Position numbers and translations under genes: made by a program | Notes under the pieces: model-generated | Seen by the model: the letters and a program-made list of their open reading frames with translations, nothing else | Databases searched by the model: none | What the model was told of the DNA's origin: nothing | Part shown: in pieces, positions 30,646 through 40,520 of the stretch | Numbering within the stretch: position 1 is the stretch's first letter | Layout of the letters: the number at the start of each line of letters is the position of its first letter | Assembly (NCBI RefSeq): GCF_050947875.1 | Contig: NC_134573.1 | Coordinates: forward strand, 49,362,115-49,426,114 | DNA: 64,000 bases | Direction of reading: 5' to 3' | Source of the DNA: Dermacentor variabilis | Taxonomy: Eukaryota; Arthropoda; Arachnida; Ixodida; Ixodidae

Positions 30646-32948
30646 TTAAATGGCATTCAGGTTGGTACCTCCCGATGCTATGGGGAAGCCTAAAACTTTA
30701 ATCTTTTCCACCTGCTTGATCGCGGATCCGTCGTGACAGCGTAAGATGATCTTGGGTTCCTCCCCGGGGACGTAGCCCCTGGGACGTCGACCCCGGCGCC
30801 GATGTTTTAGGACCAAAAGCTCCGACTTTGCCGCCGAACAGTTGAGTCCCATCTCGCCTAGCGTGCTTTCCAAGGCGTGTATGCTCTCCTGCAGTCTGGT
30901 CTCCGTTTGGCCTACGTTACCGTTGGCGCTCCATATGGTTGTGTCATCGGCGTATATTGCAAAGTGTATAACTTCTATACTCTCCAGTTTCCTCGCGACT
31001 CTCGTCATTGCTAGATTAAATAGCATGGGCGAAAGTACGGCCCCTTGCGGGATGCCCCTGTTTCCTAGGTTCATCACCTTGGATTTTAGTTCTCCTAGCA
31101 TGAGGCTCGCTTGCCTACCGCCCAGATACGCCTTGACTACACTGTATAGCCTCTCGCCCAACCCCAGCTCAGACAGGACCTCGAGGATGGCCTTGGGCTC
31201 TATGCGATCAAAAGCTTTTTCGACGTCTAGTCCCAGAATCGCTCTCGCGTGCACCGCGCTAACGTGTATGAGCTGGTGTTTGATCAGGAGCATGGCGCCC
31301 TGAGTCGATAGTCCGGCGCGAAAACCGATCACGTTATACGGGAGTATGTCCTTTTGCTCGACGTATCTAGTGAGTCTGTTAAGAATAACGCATTCCATAG
31401 CTTTATCTATGCACGATGTAAGCGAGATTGGACGTAAGTTATCCAGATGGAGTGGTTTGCCCGGTTTTTGTATGAGGATGGTGTTAGGTATCTACCATTC
31501 CTCCGGATAGTCTCCCTTTCTCCACAACTCGGTGAAATGATCCGTCAGGAAAGTGATCGACTCATCGTCTAGATTCATTAAGAGTTTGTTGGTAATATCG
31601 CCGGGTCCGGCTGCCGATCTACTAGAGAGACCATGGAGGGCGGCCCGTACCTCACCCTCGGTGAAATCGCGGTCCATTTCCTTGCACGGTCCTCCCATGT
31701 ACTCCACGCGTTCCTCGCTATCGCCCGGTTGTTTGAGCGGGAGATATTTGTCCGCGAGCTGTCTCATGACTACCTCCTGAGTCGTGTACTGGCTGACTTG
31801 ATGCACCAGTTTTGCAATTGCCCTTCTCTTGTTTGACTTGGTGTCGCTCTCGTTCAATAGATGTTTGAGGATGTTCCAACTGCCTCCATGTTTAATTCTG
31901 CCGTCTGCCAAGTGGCAAACTTCGTCCCACTACTGTTTCACGAGCGTTCTCGAATGCTCCTCGATCTGTCTGTTTAGCAACGCTATCTTTTCCTGAGCTT
32001 TCGCTTCAGTCTTTGCGTTTTCCATCTTTGCAAAATGGATTGTTTCACCTCGATCAGATGCGCGAGCCTACTGTCTATGCTCTCTATGTTTTCTTCGGTC
32101 TTAATTTCTTTAGTGGCCTCCTTGAGGTCCTCTTCGAGCTGGTTGATCCAGGTGTGGAAGGACTGTCTGCACGCTTCTATGGGTTCCGATTCTAGTCTAT
32201 TCGCTCTAACTGTCCTCAAAAGGTCCCAGTCCGTGCACCGAAAGGTTCTAGTCTCTTGTTTCGGCATACCTATACCTATGTGTATGATAGAGTGGTCGCT
32301 GCCTTGATCGGTGCCCGAGTTTTCCCAACTAGCTTGTTTCGAGTTGTTGACAAAAGTTAGGTCGGGCGTAGAGTCCCTGCACGTGGACGTGCCACAGCGG
32401 GTGGGGAAAGCCGGATTGGTGATCAGGCACAGTCCCAGGTCCGTAGCAAGGTTCCATAACCCCTCACCTTTGTTTGTATTCCAAGCGTATCCCCACGCTT
32501 GGTAGGGGGCATTAAAGTCCCCTCCGATGATGAGCGGAGAGCTCTTTGCGACTGCGAGTGCCTTGTTGAAAAGTGCCCTAAAGCTTTGTTTCTTGTAGGT
32601 GGGACTGATATATATGTTTAGGCAGAAGATACTCTGCGCCCTGCACTTGTGCCTTTTGAGTACGGCTTCTACTAGGATATACTAGATTTTACTCAATCCG
32701 AGATGGATATCGTGTTCGATAAAGGGCAGCTTTTTGTCAACGAGGGTGGCCAATCCTCTCCCGGAATCTTTTTCTCTACATACCGATTTGTACCCGGTTA
32801 GCTTTACTTCGTCCGCCAAAGTTTCCTGCAGCATAATTACTTTTGGTTTGACCCCCATCGATCTAATTAATTGGCGCAGCGATGCCTTTTTGTTGTGGAA
32901 TCCGCGACAATTCCACAGCCACACACTAAAACTGTGGGCGCTATCCAT
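30646..32948 (-). pseudogene. LINE 29260 ORF2: endonuclease and reverse transcriptase, with stops
   Basis: Start Met at 32948 (MDSAHSFSVWLWNCRGF). Endonuclease: WNCRGFHNK (Asn), IMLQETLADE (Glu), IIGGDFNAPYQAWG and GSDHSIIH. RT: HLDNLRPISLTSCI, LGLDVEKAFDRI, NRGIPQGAVLSPMLFN, FAIYADDTTIW (YADD at 30943-30954). Stops interrupt at 32682 (TAG after LSKI), near 31928 (TAG after VKQ) and 31492 (TAG after PEEW). A further break after 30646 separates RT from the RNase H frame. Confidence 0.88.
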
Positions 32949-33173
32949 GATTATTGAATAGGTTAATTTTGCTGTTACCCGCGATCGATCTCTTTGGAGC
33001 GCCCCCTGACGTTCCGGAGAGCGATTTGACGCTTTATGATTCTGAAGGCAAGAATTCGTCGTCGTCGCATTTCGTTTCGAGTTTCTTGAATCGCTGTTCG
33101 GCCGTTAACCTCCATTTCCATAGCTTATCCACTTTAAAGTTAGTCCTTTCCGTCGCCCATCTAATTTCTTTGA

Positions 33174-34536
33174 TTACCCCTTCAGCTCGCTGAGGACTGA
33201 GAAAACCGAGTCAGTTTCGGGGCTTACTGCTCTTTTTTGCGGGGCGGGGGAGTTATCTCCCTCACTTGGTTCGTTGCTTTGACCTACTGGTCTGGCTACT
33301 GCTACGGTGGCAGGGCTCGGCTGTGCCTTCTTTTTCAGTTCTGCTACCTGTTTGGTCAGCTCTTCATTAGCTTTACGCAAAGAGTTTACCTCCCTAATCA
33401 ACTGTTCTATTCTGGCATCATTGCTTTCAGTCACCGCCGGTGTAGTGGCGCCATCAACGATTCTCACCGTACCTTTGACTTTATCCGCCCAGGCGGTCCC
33501 AACTGTCGGCTTGACACCAGGTGTTCTTCTAAGCGCGCCTGCGCTCCTCCCGACTTGGAGCGGCTTCTCTCCCTCTTGGCCGATCGCGACCGAGCACGTT
33601 CCCTTCGGCGAACTCGTAAAACATAGAGTGTTTGAAATCTCTGCTTGCACGCCTTGTCTCCGGTGGGATGGTCTCCTCCACAGAACTTGCACTTGGGCGT
33701 GCAAACGTGGTTCGCTCGTGGGTTGGGGGCTCCACACCCTCTACACTGAACAGAGTCCGGCGTAGGGCACACGTCCGAGCGGTGTCCTACCCTACCACAA
33801 GTAAAGCACACATCAAATTGTTTCCTGTAGAGATAACATCTCAACAAGGTCGGCCCGTAGCGCACAAAGTTTGGCACTCTCAGTCCATCGAAGAGGACGA
33901 TGACTGAGCCCGACGTCTTGATGCGCTTGGCTGCCAAAGCGAGCGGGTTGCGCTCATGCACGATATTCCGTGTGATCGTAGACTGGGAGTCCGTGATGTC
34001 GACTTGTCTAATCACCCCTTTGCACGTGGCGTGCGGGGCCGTCTCGTACGCATTGACCTCGTACTCCGTTTCACGATTTTGAAGGACTTGATTCTCACGT
34101 ACCTTGCCGCGTGGTCTGGTTCAGGCGTGCTCACCACCACGATATCTTGTGTGAAGTTGGGGCACACCACGTCGTCACTTGCTTGCTCTGCCGTTAGGCC
34201 TGAAGCCTCGATCACTGCAGTTTCAATAGCGGTGGTACTTACTTTGCTCAAATTTAGTCCTCCTCGTGGCCTCATTATAATTTTCCGATGCTCCTTGGGC
34301 AGTTGGGGCATCCTTGAGGCCTTGAATATACGATACTTGATCGAGGCGGTGTTGGTGGCGGGTCCCTTGCTGCCGCCGGTAGCGGCGTCTCCGCCGGACG
34401 CTTGCGAGGTACTTGGCGTCGCGTTCGCCGTGTTGCTGCTCTTCTTTCCAGCACGGGATCGTCGTCCGGTAGCCATTTGCCAACCGAAATCTTCCTCGTT
34501 GTTGTCCTCTTCCTCTTTAATACGGGAGTCTGCCAT
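33174..34536 (-). pseudogene. LINE 29260 ORF1 (nucleic-acid-binding, zinc knuckles), frameshifted
   Basis: Met at 34536 (MADSRIKEEEDNNEEDFGW), then a basic segment (TGRRSRAGKKSS) and an RRM-like part. A frameshift near 34070 moves reading to 34015-33464, which has three knuckles: CFTCGRVGHRSDVC, CRGCGAPNPRANHVC and CKFCGGDHPTGDKAC, followed by an RS-rich stretch. A second shift near 33560 leads to 33737-33174, with a coiled coil (ARIEQLIREVNSLRKANEEL). ORF1 products of this group bind element RNA. Confidence 0.87.
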
Positions 34537-35429
34537 GTCTCCCTGGCACGTAGGCCGGCAAGGCCTAATGGGCCCTGCTCCTCGCTAGGGTTAGCTCCGC
34601 ACATAGTGGGATGAACAGAGAAAGTCCAAGAAAATTGTCAAAAATTGGTTCCCACCTCGAAATTTCCTATCAGACGAGTCTGGGCAAATTCACGAATCTG
34701 ATGATGTGCTTGAAATTGTCGTACCTCGAAAAATTGGCCAGCGGAACATCGAAAAAGACGCAGCCGATGTGAGAGACGTGTCTGTTCCGTGCTCTTCTTC
34801 TTCTTCCTTTTTCTGATATGATGAATGACAAATATTTTGAACATGGGGACACCAGTTCAATTTATCTGTTATGGTTACACCTGAATATATGAAACTACAT
34901 ACTTTTACGAGTATATTATCAGCAATATTATATGTGAAGGAAATTACTCCCTTTCTCTTTGGTGTGTGTTTAAGTGTTTTTTTATTAATTTCTATACCCC
35001 ATTTCTGAGACCACGAGCTTAAGTTTTGAAGGTACTTCTTGATTTCAAATTGATGCTACCTGCATGTTACCTGACAATAAATTAGGGAATCATCTGCGAA
35101 AAACTTAATTTTTACAGCTGATTGGACAACCGCTGACGTATCATTAATATATAGCAGAAAAAGTAGTGGCCCTTGTGCGGAACCCTGCGGCACACCCGAA
35201 TACACCTCACGATTTCCCGACATAGTATCTGCCACTCTGACTGTTTCTTGGCGATCATTTAAATACGCTCCTATCCAATCAAGAACATCCGCACTATAAC
35301 CGACAGTGCGAAGCTGGAAAAGCAGTTTACGGGGTGACAGTTTGTCAAAAGCCTTCACAAAATCTATGCATATAAGATCGACTTGCACACAGGCATCTAT
35401 CATCATCATCATCACCATCATCATCATCA

Positions 35430-36940
35430 GCCTAGTTACGCCCACTGCAGGGCAAAGGCCTCTCCCATACTTCTCCAACTACCCCGGTCATGTAGTAATT
35501 GTGGCCATGTTGTCCCTGCAAACGTCTTAATGTCATCCGCCCACCTAACATTCTGCCGCCCCCTGCTACGCATCCCTTCCCTTGGAATCCAGTCCGTAAC
35601 CCTTAGTGACCCTCGGTTATCTTCCCTCCTGATTAGATGTCCGGCCCATGCCCATTTCTTTTTCTTGATTTCAACTAAGATGTCGTTTATCCGCGTTTGT
35701 TGCCTCACCCAATCTGCTCTTTTCTTATCCCTTAACGTCACACCCATCATTCTTCTTTCCATAGCTCGGTGCGTCGTCCTCAATTTCAGCAGAACCCTTT
35801 TCGTAAAGCTCCAGGTTTCTGCCCCTTATGTGAGTACTGGTAACACACAGCTGTTATACACTTTCCTTTTGAGGGATAGTGGCAACCTGCTGTTCATGAT
35901 TTGAGAATGCCTGCCAAAGGCACCCCAGCCCATTCTTATTCTTCTGGTTATTTCAGTCTCATGATCCGGATCCGTGGTCACTACCTGCCCTAAGTAGATG
36001 TATTCCCTTACCACTTCCAGTACTTCGCTACCTATCGTAAACTGCTGTTCGCTTCCGAGACTGTTAAACAATACTTTAGTTTTCTGCAGATTAATTTTCA
36101 GACCCACCCTTCTGCTTTGCCTCTCCAGGTCAGTGAGAATGCATTGCAATTGGTCTCCTGAGTTACTAAGCAAGGCAATATCATCAGCGAATCGCAAGTT
36201 GCTAAGGTATTCTCCATCAACTTTTATCCCCAATTCTTCCCACTCCAGGCCTCTGAATACCTCCTGTAAACATGCTGTGAATAGCATTGGAGATATCGTA
36301 TCTCCCTGTCTGACGCCTTTCTTTATAGGGATTTTGTTGCTTTCTTTGTGGAGGACTACGGTGGATGTGGAGCCGCTATAGATATCTTCCAGTATCTTTC
36401 CATATGGCTCATCTACACCCTGATTCCGTAATGCGTCCATGACTGCTGAGGTTTCGACTGAATCAAACGCTTTCTCGTAATCAATGAAAGCTAAATATAA
36501 AGGTTGGTTATATTCTGCAGATTTCTCTATCACTTGATTGATAGTGTGAATATGGTCTATTGTTGAGTAGCCTTTACGGAATCCTGCCTGGTCCTTTCGT
36601 TGACAGAAGTCTAAGGTGTTCCTCATTCTATTTGCGATTAGCTTAGTAAATACTTTGTAGGCAACGGACAGTAAGCTGATCGGTCTATAATTTTTCAAGT
36701 CTTTGGCGTCCCCTTTCTTATGGATTAGGATTATGTTAGCGTTCTTCCAAGATTCCGGTACGCTCGAGGTTATGAGTCATTGCGTATACAGGGTGGCCAG
36801 TTTCTCTAGAACAATCTGACCACCATCCTTCAACAAATCTGCTGTTGCCTGATCCTCCCCAGCTGCCTTCCCCCTTTGCATAGCTCCTAAGGCTTTCTTT
36901 ACTTCTTCTGGCGTTACCTGTGGGATTTCGAATTCCTCTA
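35430..36940 (-). pseudogene. RTE copy 3: reverse transcriptase
   Basis: Frame 36698-35826 (290 codons) holds [43 protein letters not shown] and [13 protein letters not shown], then [14 protein letters not shown] and [16 protein letters not shown] at 35826 replaces the Tyr of LTYGAETW. The C-terminal domain continues in frame 35783-35436. It is close to copy 2. Confidence 0.88.
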
Positions 36941-37889
36941 GGAAATAGCTGGTAACACACAGGAATTCTATAGCATTAACGAGAGGGTGGGAGGTCTTGT
37001 TGTGAAACTTAATAAGAGGTACAAATTGAAGGTGGTACAAGTCTATGCCCCTACATGCAGTCATGATGACCAGGAAGTCGAAAGCTTTTATGAAGACGGG
37101 GAATCGGCGATGGGTAAAGTCAAAACAAAATACACTATACTGATGGGCGACTTCAATGCCAGGGTGGGCAAGAAGCAGGCTGGAGACAAGTTAGTGGGGG
37201 AATATGGCATAGGCTCAAGGAATAGCAGAGGAGAATTATTAGTAGAGTTTGCAAAACAGAATATTATGCGGATAATGAACACCTTTTTCCGCAAGCGGGT
37301 TAGTCGAAAGTGGACGTGGAGGAGCCCGAATGGTGAGACTAGAAATGAAATCGACTTCATACTCTGCGCGAACCTTGGCATCATACAAGATGTAGACGCG
37401 CTCGGCAACGTACGCTGCAGTGACCATAGGATGGTAAGAACTCGAATTAGCCTAGACTTGAGGAGGGAACGGCAGAAACTGGTACACAAGAAGCCAATCA
37501 TTGAGTTAGCGGTAAGAGGGAAACTAGAGGAATTCCGGATCAAGCTACAGAACAGGTATTCGGCTTTAACTCAGGAAGAGGACCTTAGTGTTGAAGCAAT
37601 GAACGACTATCTCATGGGCATCATTAAGGAGTGCGCAATAGAAGTCGGTGGTAACGCCGTTAGACAGGAAACCAGTAAGCTATCGCAGGAGACGAAAGAT
37701 CTGATCAAGAAACGCCAATGTATGAAAGCCTCTAACCCTACAGCTAGAATAGAACTGGCAGAACTTTCTAAGTTAATCAACAAGCGTAAGACAGCGGACA
37801 TCAGGAACTATAATATGGATAGAATTGAACAGGTTCTCAGCAACGGAGGAAGCCTAAAAACAGTGAAGAAGAAACTAGGAATAGGCAAG
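36941..37889 (+). pseudogene. RTE copy 3: inverted endonuclease block (left palindrome arm)
   Basis: Plus-strand frame 36987-37937 has VQVYAPTCSHDDQE, TILMGDFNARVG, EIDFILCANLG and NVRCSDHRMVR, then the linker to LKTVKKKLGIGK. It ends in a chimeric tail, [16 protein letters not shown], that comes from the next junction. It lacks the N-terminal 100 residues of the endonuclease. It equals 39380-40328 in reverse, with a single difference seen (TATAGC versus TACAGC). Confidence 0.92.
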
Positions 37890-39379
37890 GATAGGAATAG
37901 GTTTCGACTGAATCAAACGCTTTCTCGTAATCAATGAAAGCTAAATATAAAGGTTGGTTATATTCTGCAGATTTCTCTATCACTTGATTGATAGTGTGAA
38001 TATGGTCTATTGTTGAGTAGCCTTTACGGAATCCTGCCTGGTCCTTTCGTTGACAGAAGTCTAAGGTGTTCCTCATTCTATTTGCGATTAGCTTAGTAAA
38101 TACTTTGTCCGCTGTCTTACGCTTGTTGATTAACTTAGAAAGTTCTGCCAGTTCTATTCTAGCTGTAGGGTTAGAGGCTTTCATACATTGGCGTTCATTG
38201 ATTACGAGAAAGCGTTTGATTCAGTCGAAACCTATTCCTATCCTTGCCTATTCCTAGTTTCTTCTTCACTGTTTTTAGGCTTCCTCCGTTGCTGAGAACC
38301 TATTCAATTCTATTAACTTAGAAAGTTCTGCCAGTTCTATTCTAGCTGTAGGGTTAGAGGCTTTCATACATTGGCGTTCATTGATTACGAGAAAGCGTTT
38401 GATTCAGTCGAAACCTATTCCTATCCTTGCCTATTCCTAGTTTCTTCTTCACTGTTTTTAGGCTTCCTCCGTTGCTGAGAACCTGTTCAATTCTATCCAT
38501 ATTATAGTTCCTGATGTCCGCTGTCTTACGCTTGTTGATTAACTTAGAAAGTTCTGCCAGTTCTATTCTAGCTGTAGGGTTAGAGGCTTTCATACATCTC
38601 TATAGAACTCCTCAGCCACTTGAACTACCTCATCTAGATTAGTAACGATATTGCCGGCTTTGTCTGTTAACGCACACATCTGATTCTTGCCTATTCCTAG
38701 TTTCTTCTTCACTGTTTTTAGGCTTCCTCCGTTGCTGAGAACCTGTTCAATTCTATCCATATTATAGTTCCTGATGTCCGCTGTCTTACGCTTGTTGATT
38801 AACTTAGAAAGTTCTGCCAGTTCTATTCTAGCTGTAGGGTTAGAGGCTTTCATACATTGGCGTTCATTGATTACGAGAAAGCGTTTGATTCAGTCGAAAC
38901 CTATTCCTATCCTTGCCTATTCCTAGTTTCTTCTTCACTGTTTTTAGGCTTCCTCCGTTGCTGAGAACCTGTTCAATTCTATCCATATTATAGTTCCTGA
39001 TGTCCGCTGTCTTACGCTTGTTGATTAACTTAGAAAGTTCTGCCAGTTCTATTCTAGCTGTAGGGTTAGAGGCTTTCATACATTGGCGTTTCTTGATCAT
39101 ATCTTTCGTCTCCTGCGATAGCTTACTGGTTTCCTGTCTAACGGCGTTACCACCGACTTCTATTGCGCACTCCTTAATGATGCCCATGAGATAGTCGTTC
39201 ATTGCTTCAACACTAAGGTCCTCTTCCTGAGTTAAAGCCGAATACCTGTCCTATCCACTATCGTCGTGGGTGCCACTGGTACTGTATAAATCTCTATAGA
39301 ACTCCTCAGCCACTTGAACTACCTCATCTAGATTAGTAACGATATTGCCGGCTTTGTCTGTTAACGCACACATCTGATT
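37890..39379. repeat. RTE copy 3: patchwork of repeated RTE pieces
   Basis: Pieces of RT (in minus sense) and of the endonuclease-RT linker (in minus sense) alternate. RT piece 37900-38107 joins the linker at 38108 (word shared: TGT). Junction J1, CAGTCGAAACC to TATTCC, occurs inverted at 37898-37908 and direct at about 38229, 38417 and 38899. Junction J2, CATTGGCG to TTCATTGATTACG, occurs at about 38193, 38374 and 38863. Other joins are near 38305, 38597 and 39250. Several joins have 2-4 bp of shared sequence. Confidence 0.85.
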
Positions 39380-40504
39380 CTTGCCTATTCCTAGTTTCTT
39401 CTTCACTGTTTTTAGGCTTCCTCCGTTGCTGAGAACCTGTTCAATTCTATCCATATTATAGTTCCTGATGTCCGCTGTCTTACGCTTGTTGATTAACTTA
39501 GAAAGTTCTGCCAGTTCTATTCTAGCTGTAGGGTTAGAGGCTTTCATACATTGGCGTTTCTTGATCAGATCTTTCGTCTCCTGCGATAGCTTACTGGTTT
39601 CCTGTCTAACGGCGTTACCACCGACTTCTATTGCGCACTCCTTAATGATGCCCATGAGATAGTCGTTCATTGCTTCAACACTAAGGTCCTCTTCCTGAGT
39701 TAAAGCCGAATACCTGTTCTGTAGCTTGATCCGGAATTCCTCTAGTTTCCCTCTTACCGCTAACTCAATGATTGGCTTCTTGTGTACCAGTTTCTGCCGT
39801 TCCCTCCTCAAGTCTAGGCTAATTCGAGTTCTTACCATCCTATGGTCACTGCAGCGTACGTTGCCGAGCGCGTCTACATCTTGTATGATGCCAAGGTTCG
39901 CGCAGAGTATGAAGTCGATTTCATTTCTAGTCTCACCATTCGGGCTCCTCCACGTCCACTTTCGACTAACCCGCTTGCGGAAAAAGGTGTTCATTATCCG
40001 CATAATATTCTGTTTTGCAAACTCTACTAATAATTCTCCTCTGCTATTCCTTGAGCCTATGCCATATTCCCCCACTAACTTGTCTCCAGCCTGCTTCTTG
40101 CCCACCCTGGCATTGAAGTCGCCCATCAGTATAGTGTATTTTGTTTTGACTTTACCCATCGCCGATTCCCCGTCTTCATAAAAGCTTTCGACTTCCTGGT
40201 CATCATGACTGCATGTAGGGGCATAGACTTGTACCACCTTCAATTTGTACCTCTTATTAAGTTTCACAACAAGACCTCCCACCCTCTCGTTAATGCTGTA
40301 GAATTCCTGTGTGTTACCAGCTATTTCCTTATTAATCAGGAATCCGACTCCTAGTTCTCGTCTCTCCGCTAAGCCCCGGTAACACAGTGCACAGGCATCT
40401 ATAGCGACACATAAATCATGAATGGTTTCGATCAAGTGCATTACAGTTGAAAGGCCACTGCGGAATCCATGCTGAAACGCACATAATAAGTCATTTTGTT
40501 CCAA
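39251..40504 (-). CDS. chimeric open frame: CR1/Jockey-like RT start fused to RTE endonuclease
   Basis: 417 codons. The first 38 residues (MEQNDLLCAFQHGFRSGL... through CVAIDA) are host LINE RT sequence. At the target-site boundary they run in frame into the RTE endonuclease from CALCYRGLAERRE onward, with GDFNARVG and SDHRMV blocks, the linker and LYSTSGTHDDSG. It is an open frame only because of the insertion. No promoter or start context suggests that it is expressed. The endonuclease is N-terminally incomplete. Confidence 0.75.
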   Translation of the reverse strand: MEQNDLLCAFQHGFRSGLSTVMHLIETIHDLCVAIDACALCYRGLAERRELGVGFLINKEIAGNTQEFYSINERVGGLVVKLNKRYKLKVVQVYAPTCSHDDQEVESFYEDGESAMGKVKTKYTILMGDFNARVGKKQAGDKLVGEYGIGSRNSRGELLVEFAKQNIMRIMNTFFRKRVSRKWTWRSPNGETRNEIDFILCANLGIIQDVDALGNVRCSDHRMVRTRISLDLRRERQKLVHKKPIIELAVRGKLEEFRIKLQNRYSALTQEEDLSVEAMNDYLMGIIKECAIEVGGNAVRQETSKLSQETKDLIKKRQCMKASNPTARIELAELSKLINKRKTADIRNYNMDRIEQVLSNGGSLKTVKKKLGIGKNQMCALTDKAGNIVTNLDEVVQVAEEFYRDLYSTSGTHDDSG

Positions 40505-40520
40505 AAAATTGTCTAATGTT

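Larger units (their letters stand above)
29260..34810 (-). mobile_element. full-length LINE with RNase H (I/R1 group), decayed
   Basis: 5551 bp flanked by the 12-bp direct repeat TTCTGATATGAT (29248-29259 and 34811-34822). The 3' end has a short (ATTC)n tail (29260-29272). It has a 5' UTR of about 270 bp, ORF1 with zinc knuckles and ORF2 with endonuclease, RT, RNase H and a terminal CCHC finger. The target is the CR1/Jockey-like LINE, whose frame is restored when this element is removed. Two frameshifts in ORF1 and at least three stops in ORF2 show that it is dead. Confidence 0.93.
35401..40389 (-). mobile_element. RTE copy 3: one insertion with scrambled, palindromic interior
   Basis: 4989 bp flanked by CACAGGCATCTAT (35388-35400 and 40390-40402), a 13-bp target duplication, inside the CR1/Jockey-like LINE. 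It starts with the (CAT)n tail (35401-35429) and a minus-strand RT (35430-36940). Then comes a 949-bp endonuclease block in plus orientation (36941-37889), a patchwork of short RTE pieces (37890-39379) and the same endonuclease block in minus orientation (39380-40328), which runs on to 40389. All pieces are RTE and nearly free of old substitutions, so they arose together or very soon after insertion. Confidence 0.88.
28571..40520 (-). mobile_element. CR1/Jockey-like LINE, 5'-truncated, split by two large insertions
   Basis: Three segments on the minus strand form one LINE end: 40520-40390 (RT block: CAFQHGFRSGLSTVMHL), 35400-34811 (CIDFVKAFDKLSP, GVPQGSAQGPLLFLLYIND and FFADDSLIYCQ, the catalytic box) and 29259-28571 (TYIRPSLEYAGAVWSP, PKRFPRTTRSTF, LWNELPND, 3' UTR, tail). 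Frame continuity across the first gap is exact: the reading passes ...NICHSSYQ on one side to SYQKLCFQQ on the other through the duplicated target. Net length is about 1.4 kb. The start at 40520 is a 5' truncation. Confidence 0.9.
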
